A stretch of 16,547 nucleotides of DNA. It comes from JALRAP01 sp046340555 (GTDB taxonomy: Bacteria > Bacteroidota > Bacteroidia > AKYH767-A > OLB10). The notes beneath the pieces are model-generated. The model had not been told where the DNA came from. It saw only the letters and a list, made by a program, of their open reading frames with translations, and searched no databases. The first letter of the stretch is position 1. Every line of letters begins with the position of its first letter. The position numbers and the translations under genes are program-made. Shown here one piece after another: positions 1 to 10,200 of the stretch. The stretch is from positions 1 to 16,547 of the forward strand of contig JBKDSL010000004.1 of the NCBI GenBank assembly GCA_046340555.1, given 5' to 3'.

Positions 1-864
1 TACCGGACACAGGTTTCGCAACGGCTGACCGTTGTAGGTGATGCCTGAATGTAATGTTGGGTTTAGCGTGTTTCCTTGGAAACCATCAGACTTTGGGATT
101 TGCCAGATGATGGATTCGTTGAAGCCCGCCTGCCAGGTAGAGTCGTTATACAACAGGTTTACGGTTATGAATAGCTCATCATCGGTCATGGCCATCATCG
201 GATAGTCCGTCCAAAGGTTGTTGTTCAACGGATCTCCAGGTAGCGAATAAAAGTTCCAGGCGCCATTTGAAAGATTGGTTTGCGAAAAACCAACCACGAT
301 ATTGCTAGTACTATCGGTGAATCCATTCAGGAATAATATCACAAAACGATCTTCCTGAGGATCATAAAAAACTTTGGGGTCGAATTCCTCTTGCTGTAAT
401 CCGAGGCTTGTGGAGATAGAGTGGAGAGTGAAGCTACCATAGGTAATGTTGGTGGTAAGGTTGCGGCTCCAAATGTTTGAATTGGATACTGAGCAAACCA
501 TATCACCATTAGAAACAGCAAGGTCATTATCGTTAGGCACGTAACCATTAAACCCATTTCCTAAAAAATTACGGTACAGTACTGGGGCTGGTGCAATGGA
601 TCCGCTTTTATTTCCTTGGTTTGACGTATTATCCCTTCTGTAATGCTCCAGTGCTGTTTTGGCATTTCGAGCTGTTTGTTTGTCAATACCTGGATGCGGT
701 TTAGGCAACTCCCTGCGCAATAAATGAACGTCTGGGTCTGTGATGTTTTGCTCTAAAGTTAAGGTGGCTTTTAATGGAACTTGAAAGCTTGTCTTTTGAT
801 GGTTTTGAGCATCAGCCATCAAGGGCGCGAGTAAAATGCACAGCAGGGTAAATAGTCGGTTCAT
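1..864 (-). CDS. Secreted protein of unknown function, C-terminus cut by window edge
   Basis: This reading frame is open from the ATG at 862-864 to the left edge, giving the first 288 residues; the stop lies outside the window. Residues 1-19 form a typical signal peptide (MNRLFTLLCILLAPLMADA, probable cleavage before Gln20), so the product is exported. The mature part contains PNDNDLAV (110-117), DPKVFYDPQEDRF (162-174), a VGFSQT segment (191-196) followed by GAWNFY (201-206), and DYPMMAM (220-226). This order recalls a family of large secreted bacterial proteins with the pattern DPxVxYDxxxDRW ... SxTxxPxGxWxxY ... DYPxxG, often found with T9SS or other surface anchors. I infer a beta-propeller-like extracellular protein but no enzymatic role. 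The gene starts 48 bp after the stop of the giant gene on the same strand, so co-transcription is possible, although a candidate promoter also sits in the gap. No Shine-Dalgarno sequence is seen. A C-terminal sorting domain may exist beyond the edge. Confidence 0.88.
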   Translation of the reverse strand, partial: MNRLFTLLCILLAPLMADAQNHQKTSFQVPLKATLTLEQNITDPDVHLLRRELPKPHPGIDKQTARNAKTALEHYRRDNTSNQGNKSGSIAPAPVLYRNFLGNGFNGYVPNDNDLAVSNGDMVCSVSNSNIWSRNLTTNITYGSFTLHSISTSLGLQQEEFDPKVFYDPQEDRFVILFLNGFTDSTSNIVVGFSQTNLSNGAWNFYSLPGDPLNNNLWTDYPMMAMTDDELFITVNLLYNDSTWQAGFNESIIWQIPKSDGFQGNTLNPTLHSGITYNGQPLRNLCPV

Positions 865-886
865 TTGAGCATCAGTTTGCTCAAAT
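863..886. repeat. Perfect 8-bp inverted repeat overlapping a start codon
   Basis: The arms ATTTGAGC (863-870) and GCTCAAAT (879-886) are exact reverse complements separated by 8 nt. On the minus strand the 3' arm ends with the first two bases of the ATG of the 1-864 gene, and the 5' arm overlaps the candidate -7 box at 882-889. It could be an RNA hairpin that holds the start codon in read-through transcripts, or a protein-binding site over the transcription start. There is no following U-tract, so an intrinsic terminator is unlikely. Confidence 0.6.
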
Positions 887-911
887 ATAATAAACACAAA
901 TAAATAAGAAA
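882..911 (-). promoter_or_regulatory. Candidate Bacteroidota promoter for the 1-864 gene
   Basis: On the minus strand TATATTTG (889 to 882) matches the Bacteroidota -7 consensus TAnnTTTG. TTTC (911 to 908) lies 18 nt upstream, one mismatch from the TTTG -33 element. Transcription would begin at about 875-878, leaving a leader of only some 12 nt. The same octamer appears upstream of the giant gene. AT-rich intergenic DNA can produce such matches by chance. Confidence 0.4.
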
Positions 912-912
912 C

Positions 913-3900
913 CTATTGCTGGATAAGCTTCATTGTCAAGGATTCTTCGTTGACAATGCATTTTATGCTATACATGCCTGCCGCTAGCTTTGGTAATGAA
1001 AGCACTCGGTTCCAGTTTTTATCCACATCACCATCAAAAACAACAATCGACTTACCTGTGGCATCATAAAGCGTTATTTGTGCGCGACCTGCACTGTTAG
1101 CGCAACTTATTATTAATGACTCACCCGCATGGTCGTGATAAACTGTTATAGGGGTTGAGATTTTGTTGAACATTACCGCCACGGGATCGCTGACATCTTC
1201 TGTGCCGTCATAATCTATTTGTCTCAATCGGTAGTAATTGATGCCTTCGGATGGGTTCTTATCCAACAATGAATAAGCGTGTGTGGCAGATGTGGTTCCG
1301 TGACCATTTACAGTGCCAATCCTATTGAAATCATTCCCGTCTGGGCTATGTTCAACTTCAAAACGGTCATTGTTTGTCTCGCTGGCTGTCACCCATGAAA
1401 CCAATACATCCCTTCCTTGCTGCTTGGCATCAAAGGAAATCAATTCAACAGGAAGCGGCACATTATTGCCTGCTGCTGTAAAATCCGAGAAATCGGTTAA
1501 TCCATTCCATTGCAAAGTGAACGTTGTAGGGTTGTGAGAGCCCGATGAGCCTGTGACAGCCCAAACCACAGAACCTGGACAGCCATTCCAACCAGGCACT
1601 GCGCTACTCAAACTATATTTTACCGGATACAACGTGCCTGGCCCTAACACTTCGAATGCGCCAGCGTAAACATATGTGGCATTGTAATTCTTATTTGCAG
1701 CCAGGCCTGTAGGCTCAACGCTCCAAAAACGCAAAATCCTATCGATTCCGGCACTTAGATTTGGATGTGAAGCATTCACGACCTTCACACGTATATCAGA
1801 ACCGGCTACAGCTCCGCTATTCAATTGCAAGACATATGGGGTATAGTACAGGGAATCACCAACTGGGAAAGAATATGTAGTGTTTGTGTTTGTTCGGATG
1901 CGCAAGAATCCATTATTGCTACGTATATAGCTTGCTGCACTTTGTCCGATGATTGTTCCATTGGTAGTTGCTGTTCCCAAATTGAGCGTTCTGCCATTTA
2001 AATCAATTACACCATCTATAAAATTGATCTGTTGGTCAATGGACATATCAGTCGACAGTTTTATGGCATTATAGGCAGTGGTGTTATTCACTTGCAATCT
2101 GCCGATTACTTGAGTGGCGGACGCGTTAATACGTTGTTGCGAGCTTCCAGCCAGTCGGATTTCCCCAGCACCCCAGTTAGCGGCACCGTTGTTGAGGATG
2201 TTTCCAAAAACCGACAAGTTTCTACCGTTGTTGATGGTTACTGACGCACTAGGCTGGATAGTGATGTTTCCGCATACGGAAATACCAGAAGAGTTTACTG
2301 CAGGGAAAAAGTTTCCGATGGGCGTTGTAGGAATTGTTACGTTGGTTGTTGAAGTGGGCAATGTTGAACAGCCCCAGTTGAAAGGCGTGTCCCAATCAGA
2401 TGTGTAACCCAGCCACATGCCAGGGTATTCAACAACCGCATCCACAGGGGTTCTGACCGAACTGCTACAACCTTGTGCGTTCAAAGCTGACACATAATAA
2501 ACAGTTGTTGCGGTCAATGTTGGAGTTGTGTAATTACCCCCAGTAAACACAGGTGTTCCTCCTGTTGGCGTTGTGAACCAGTTGATGCTTGCCGCTGAAG
2601 ATGCGCTTAGATTGACCACGCCGCTGTCGCATCTAAATCCATCGGTCACGCCATTGATAAGTGGCTCAGGATTTACGACTATGCTTGCCTGCGCCGTTTG
2701 TGCTTGTAGGCAGAAGGAAGCATTCGCATAGGTAAGATTGTTGATGTCGTAAAGGAATGTGCCAGATGCTGTGTTGGGTGCTTGGATCGTAACTGACGAA
2801 GCATTAAGCGGCGTAGTTGATGATGTGGGTACTCCGTTGACTGTGTAATAGAATGTATAAGGTGCGATCGCCCCGCTTCCCGTGATGGTGATTGTGGCAG
2901 GAGCTGTGTTTTGACATCCTGGAGTGGATCCAGTTACTGTTGCAATACCATTTAAACTCACACTGATTTCAGTAGTGTCGATTGTTGAGCATCCATTGAT
3001 ACCTGTTACATTGGTATTGTAGATTTGTGTTCCAGTGGGAATGAAGCTGATAGAGTTGTTGGTGTTGCCTCCGGGATTCCAAGAATAAGTATAACTGGAA
3101 GTGAGTGGGATTCCGGAAGTAATAAAGTTGGCTCCACCGTATACAGGCGCATTACTGGTTACATAGTTGGTTGCATTCGATAAGAAAAGGGAATTGTCTG
3201 GTTCGTCGAATTTGTAAGCAGCAATAAGGTCGTCAGTTACAGATGGGAACCAACTATTCATATCGGAGCTGATTCGAGCAGCCGATATGTCTTTGGCGAA
3301 GATTCGCATCTCATCTATTTGTCCGTTCCAAAAACGTGTTCCGCCACCCCATTTTCCTATCCTTAATAGTTGGCTATTGTCATATTTGATGGCTCCTAAG
3401 GTCCAAGGAACGGAGGTGGATTGTGTGCCGTTTATATAAATCAGGAGTGCATTTGGTGATTTAACCAAGGTTACATGCTGCCATGTGTTTGCCGTTAAGG
3501 TGAAAGATGCCGTAGCGGACGCGCCTTGTGTATTGTAACAGATGAATTGGTACTGATTGGCGTTGCCTGCATTTTGTTGTACTACCCAGCTTCTGACTCC
3601 TGGTAGGTGATTATTGTCAAGAATAGTTGCAGAAGGAGTTTGCGAGCTACCTGCTCTAAGCCACATTTCAATTGTGAAATTCTGGTAATTGAACCAATCC
3701 CCTGGTGCTGCATATTGTGCCACACCATCAAGCCGCAGGGCATTGTTAAATATGGATGGCACTGCTTGTAGATTAACGGTTGCACCTTGGCATATGGGTG
3801 AGGTGTTTCCGTTGATATACATAACGGGTGGAACGGTGTTTTGGAAAACAGTGAAAGTCGTGGTGCGAGCACAGCCACTGGCACTCGTAACACTGGCTAC

Positions 3901-4284
3901 ATAGGTTCCTGGGCTGGTTACCGATCTTGTAGCGGTGGAAAGTCCGTTATCCCATAGATATGATCCTGTTCCTTGTATTGTCAAATTGATACTGGTAGTT
4001 GCACAGGTGATTTGGTTTCCAGATGTGGACAATATACTGGCTGTTGGAGAAGGGTTCACCGTTACAGTCACAGGCTTGATGTCGGTACAAGCACCTCTTC
4101 GTACACCCTTTATGTAGTACGTACCGGCAGTTGCAAGGGTTGGAGCCGGCATTGGAATAGTGGCGGCTGCATCTAGCCAATAGGTCAGTAGCATGTCGGG
4201 ACCTGTTCCGATGGTTATTCCTGGTGCAGTAAGATCTACTGTGTTGGGTTCACAAACAGCAGGTGGGTTTGTAACGGAGATAAA
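913..4284 (-). other. C-terminal region of the giant protein: Ig-like, LamG, beta-rich and sorting domains
   Basis: Residues 3046-4168. Ig-like segments open with NPPAVCEPNTVDLTAPG and contain the GTYYIKGVRRGACTD pattern. A LamG (Laminin_G_3-type) domain follows, shown by LRLDGVAQYAAPGDW, FTIEMWLRAG, WQHVTLVK, IYINGTQ, GQIDEMRIF and AAYKFDE. Next come an Ig_7-like domain (GFRCDSGVVNLSA ... TTVYYVSALNAQGC), then W-N-W-G-like text with CGNITIQPSASVTINNGRNL and a GEIRLAGSSQQ segment typical of beta-rich Bacteroidota surface proteins. The stretch VELISFDAK ... WVTASETNNDRFEVEHSPDG ... YYRLRQIDYDG commonly precedes the T9SS sorting domain. The final ~80 residues fit a type A sorting domain: LYDATGKSI, LAAGMYSIKC, TMKLIQQ. 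Confidence 0.8.
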
Positions 4285-7200
4285 TGAGCCATTGAATATT
4301 GAGTTGTTCGAATTGATTGAAGTGTTCGAACAGCCGTTTAAGCCAGGAGTGGCAATGCAGTAAACCTGATCCTGATTGGTAATGGCTGCGTTCGTGTATG
4401 TATTGGATGTGCTATTTTGTACAAGTGCGCCATTCAAGTACCAACGGTATGTGGGCGTGCCCATATTCAATGTGGAAGCGGTGAAGCCTCCACTGTTAAG
4501 GTTACCAACAGTTGCCTGGTTGATGGTGGATCCTATGTTGTATAGTGATGCGTCCACCAACATGGGCAAGGTGGTTGCTGTAATGGTGCTCGTGTAAATC
4601 AATACACTATTTTTGTAGTATCGTACGCGGTTTACTCCGGCTACGGTTTCAACGCTCATTCTTAAGATGTCACCTGCAACATATGTATTTACGATACCAC
4701 GGTCTGCACCTGACTCTGTGATGCGCAATTCACCGTTTGCTGTAAGCAAAAACGCATAAAGAATCGAAGTGTTCAGGGCATTGGTGTTGGTCACACTAAG
4801 TCCGGCGGCTTTCCCTTTGTTGTTTTCGGAGGTTGTGAATTGGAAGTATCCGTTCAGTGCCACGGTGTTCCAGGATGCTGAACCACCATCCCAAATACCA
4901 TCTGAAATGTTTTTTGTTAAATTATTGATGTTCGCATTGCAATTTACCAAGTCCGATTTTTTCCATTTAACATCCTCAATTAAAATACCGCACGATGCTG
5001 GGTTAACAACTCCTTTGATATGAAAATCGGATTGTGCCGGATCCGAGGTTTCTATTCGGATTCGATTGGATTGTATTGGTTGTAGGTTTCCGCAACCGGC
5101 CAGATTTGCCAGAATGTTACAGTATAAGCTGTCGCCAGATACCAGGTTTGTATTCGTGTAGGTGGATGAAGTGCCGCTTTGTACTACACTTCCGTTCAAT
5201 ACATAGGTAAAAGTCGGATTTACCCCGGCGTTAACAGCAGATGCAGTGAATACGCCATTGTGGAAGTTCGTAATTCGCGCATCGGTCACGGTGCCTCCGA
5301 TTTCAAAAATGGATACATCTGCTACCATAGGGAGGGTGGGGGCAAGTGCACTCGTGTAAAGCCAAGCGCCATTCCGATAATATCTGATGGTGTTGGCTTC
5401 AACTGAAATGCGGAATATGTCACCTGAGCTGTATGTTCCTGTCACATTACGGTAAATGCCTGTTTCATAAATTTTGAATGTGCTTGTGTTTTCTAGCAAT
5501 ATCGCATAGCGAATAGACGCTTGGTCGGGACCGATGCTGGAGGTACTCAAACCCACCATGCGCATTTTAGTCGTTTCGTTGGAAGTGAATTCCAAATGTC
5601 CGTTGTTGGCTACCTTGTTCCAGGACGCGGCGCCCCCATTCCATTGCGTGTTATCACTTTGCTTTTCCAAGTTGTTTACACCTGTAATCGCCATGTTCAA
5701 GGTCAGATCTGTCCTTTTCCACCGTACCTCTTCAACAGATCGGGCACATGCAAAAGGTGTGGATGTAGCTGTTATGGCGAAATCAGTGCCGGGTTGGGTA
5801 TTGGCATCAATGGAAATGATGTTGGATGGTAGTGCGGTGGTTGTACATCCGGTAAGTGGTGATCCAAGTTCACATGTAACCAAGTCGCCTGTATTCAATG
5901 TTAGGTTGGTATATGTGGATGATGCGCCACTCAGCACCAAGCTTCCGTTGACTTTCCAATTATATGTAGGATTGGTGCCCGAACTGACTGTCTGTGCGGT
6001 AAATGTTCCATTGCCTAGATTGTTCACATAGGCGTTATGTACGGTGCCTCCACCGTCATAGATACAAACATCTGCATATAGTGTAGCGGTAGGCGGTATC
6101 ATGCTGGTATATACCAGCAGGCCATTCTTGTAATATTTTATTTCATTGTTATCCCAGAAAATTCGGAAAACATCTCCTGCAGCAAAATTCGGAGAGGTCA
6201 AATTGATGGTAGCTCCCGATTGTCTGATTTCATAAGTGCCAGTAGATTTAAGATAAAAGGCATATTGGATATTGGTGTATCCATTGTTTGGGTTTGTTGA
6301 GCTAAGTCCGATCATGCGGGCTTTGTTGGTTTCAAGTGCCGTGAACTCAAAATAACCATTCCTGAAAACGCGGTTCCACGAGAAAGCTCCACCATCCCAA
6401 AGCGCTCCTTGAATCTTACGAAGACCTCCAGGTCCGGTAATCACCATATCGCGAGACAAATCTGCAACTTTCCAACGGATAGCTTCAGTTACCCGCGTGC
6501 ATGTGGCAGTATCTGTTTCAGAAACGATAGCGAAGTCAAATAAATCTGGTGACTGGTTTTGTATCAATACCGTATCGGTACCAACAGTAAATGGCAAGCA
6601 TCCGCTGTTAGATGTGGTCATGAGGCAAACTATCGTGTCACCTACAATCAGCGAGCTATTGGTATAGGTGTTGGAGCCCCCAGATTGTACCGTTGTTCCA
6701 TTGCGCTTCCATTCGTATGAAGGATTGGATCCGGCATTTATTGGATAGGCTTGGAAAACGCCTCCATGGTAATTGGATATGTTTGGATTCTTTAAAGTTG
6801 ATCCGATATCCAGGAAGGATGCGTCGGCAATTAATGGCGGATTAGGGTTGATTTGGCTGGTGTAAACCGCGTATCCGTTTTTGTAGTACCTAACAAGATT
6901 GTTTTCAATTGCAATACGGAATATGTCGCCGCTTAAATAAGTTCCAAACTGGCCCCTGTCAACTCCGGATTCATAAATCCTGAAGGTCCCATTATTCATC
7001 AGGTAAAAATTGAATTGGATCGATATGAAATTTCCTGAAGAGTTTGAAACACTTAAGCCAGCCGATCGAGCCTTGTTGGTTTCTATTGCAGTGAATTCGA
7101 AAAATCCATTGTTATGAACTTGGTTCAATGATGCTGCCCCTGCATTCCATGATCCACCGTTTTGCATTTTAATCAGGTTGTTGAAACCTGTAATGTTCAT

Positions 7201-10200
7201 TGAATTATTGGTTACCGTGGATGATCGCCACTTAACTTGTTCAATACTTCTTAAGCAGGTGCCACTGGTTGTAACAGGTTGGATATGGAATTCAGAGCCA
7301 TTGGGCTGTACAAAAACATTTTGCACGAAATTGGATTGAACAACTTGGGGTTGGCATCCCGCGAAATCGGTGGTCAGGACACATCTGACAGTGTCGTTGT
7401 TGTTGAGATTTGCATTTGTGTAGGTGTGTGAAGCACTTGTTTGTACTATGGTGCCATTGACTGCCCACTGGTACGTGCCTGCTCCAATTAGATTGGAAAT
7501 GAATGTGCCGTTATTTGGATTCGAAACTACCGCATCAGTAATGGTGCCTCCTATTTCATTGATCGAAACATCCGCCAGCATAGGTAATACGGGTATGACC
7601 GTGCTGATATAAATAAGGTTGTTGTTGCGATAGTATTTAACAACGTTACCTATTACTTTTATCATGAACAGGTCATTGGTAGCATAGGGGCCAAAGTTGC
7701 CTCTACTGGTGTTGCTCTCTAATATTCCATAAGTTCCGTCAGCCTGCAGCAGGAAGGCAAATTGTATTGTTCCTTGTGCGGGATTTGGATTTGAAGCGCT
7801 TAAGCCCGCTGCTCGAAGCTTATTGGTTTCGGTGGCTTTGAATTCGAAGTATCCATTGTTTTCAACGGTATTCCAGGATGCCGCTCCACCGTTCCAAAAC
7901 CCATTTCCGGCGTTTTTCACCAAACCATTGGTGTTTACAATTGACATGTTCAGAGTCAAGTCACTCATTTTCCATTTCACCTGCTCAACTGCTATTTTGC
8001 AACTAAGAGCTGACGGAACACCTGTGATGCAGAAGTCAATCGGTTGCTGTGGTACTATGCTTATGCCGATCTTGTTTGATTGGTAACTATAGGCTGACAG
8101 ACAGCCGTTCAAATTAAGTTCGCACGTAACAGTGTCGCCGTTGATTAGGTTATTGTTGGTGTAAACATCAGACAAGCCTGTTTGTACAGTTGTGCCATTG
8201 AGCTTCCATGAGTATAATGGATTCGTGGTTGCTTGAAGGGCAATCGCTTGAAAGGTGCCAGCATTGAAGTTGAATATGCGCGCACTTGAAATGGTAGAAC
8301 CGATATTGTTTAATGCGGCATGGGCCAATAGTGGCATGTTTGGTGTAAGTGTACTTGTGTAAAGTAAAACACCGTTTTTGAAATACTTTACAGTTCCTGA
8401 TTCTGCGCTTACACGGAAAACATCGCCACTCACATAGGTTCCAAAATTGCCTCTATTCGCTCCTGACTCATATACACCTAACACTCCGCCAGACTGAAGA
8501 TAAAAGGCGAATTGGATGGACGCGTACCCAGAAGCTCCATAAACGGCACTCAAACCACACATACGCGCTGTATTGGTCTCTATCGCCCTGAACTCCAAAT
8601 AGCCTCCGTTTTTAACTGTGTTGTAGGAGGCCGCACCTTGGTCCCATCCTGCAGATAATATCTTGGTTATGGAATTGCCATTGCGTTGAGTGCGGGTCTC
8701 ATCCGCGAATCGGGTGAATTTCCAAACAACTTCTTCTTCGGCTATGGTGCAGGCAGATTGATTGTGTACCCCCTCGATGTAAAATGCCAGAGAACGGTTG
8801 GGTAAAAGTTGCTTGAACCTAATTCTGTTGGAGACAATTTGAGAGGATTGGCAGTTTGTTGGCCGCAAAATGCAGGTAATCGTATCAGACAGGGTATTTG
8901 TGCTGAATGTATACGTAGCTGTTGTGATTGCGGTATTGGTTCCATTCAACATCCATTGAAATGAGCTTGTTGGACCTGCATTTGACGTGATAGCAGTATA
9001 AGACCCGTTTGTTCTTTTCCAAACAACTGCATCGGTAATGGTGGCGTTGATTTCATTCAATACTACAGCCGGGTTTAACCCTCCGGTTGGCACAACCGAG
9101 CTAGTATAAAACATGATGCCATTCTTGTAGTACTTGATCACATTTGCATCCAATGCAACAGCGAATGTGTCTCCAGTCAAGTATGTTCCGAACGCACCAC
9201 GGTTGGCACCGGACTCATATACGGAAAAGGAACCAGTGTTTTGAAGGTAGATACCATATTGGATTGCGCTGATCGCGGTTCCGTAATAGGCATTACTCAA
9301 TCCGGCAACTCTATTGGTGTTGGTTTCTGTTGCGATGAATTCCAACCAAGAGTTATTTACAACGGTGTTAAGTGCTAACGATCCCGCATTGAAACCAGCC
9401 AATGTGGCTTTTCTGATATTGTTTCCATTTATAACCAAGCGGGAAGCATTATCCTGGCCCAGTATGCGCCACTTAACTTCCTCTCCCGCCAGTATGCATC
9501 CGGTTGAGGAAGCATTTGCTTGCACATGGAAAGACAAGGATGGAGGTGGAATAGGGGGAAGTAGGGTAATGTTGTTTGATACAACAGTTTGTACTATGCA
9601 TCCGTTGAGTGCTGCATTACAACTTATGACATCTCCTTGATTGAATGGGCCGGAGCTGTATGTGATGTTGCTAATGCCTGTAGATGTGGCATTCAATCGC
9701 CAATCCAGATTCGGGGCTAAGCCCGTATTTATCCAATTTGTGGTAAATGAACCATTGGTAAAATTCAATACCCGCACATTGCTAACCGTTGAGCCGATTT
9801 CATTCAATACAACGGTGGCATACATGGGAGCTGCAGGAGATATGGGGCTTGTGTAAAACCAATGTCCGTTACGGTAATAACGTATGACGTTGTTCTCAAT
9901 TCCTACACGGAAGGTGTCGCTAAGAGCATAGGTTCCAAAATTTCCTCGGTAAATCCCCGACTCATATATTTCAAATGTGGCGTTACTTCTCAAGTAAACG
10001 CCGAATTGAATGTTGGTATAATTGTTTCCCTGGTAGGAAGTATTTAAACCGGCAATGCGGTTTGTGTTTGTCTGCGATGCGGTAAATTCCACATAACCGT
10101 TATTGTGTACGGCGTTGTGCGACATGCCTGCTGCATTCCATCCCGCAAGCAAGGTTTTGGTAATATTGTTACCGCTAATGATTGTGCGCTCTGTGTTTTC

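Noticed and set aside
339..557. Minus-strand 72-codon frame inside the 1-864 gene
   Set aside because: It lies in a different frame from the gene with signal peptide and family-like motifs, and is a shadow.
5534..6031. A 165-codon plus-strand open frame, with similar ones at 4769-5023, 7823-8086 and 9314-9640 that share FQDA(A/E)PP-like text
   Set aside because: They resemble each other only because they are antisense to the same part of successive repeat units; they lack start context, signal peptides or independent domain features.
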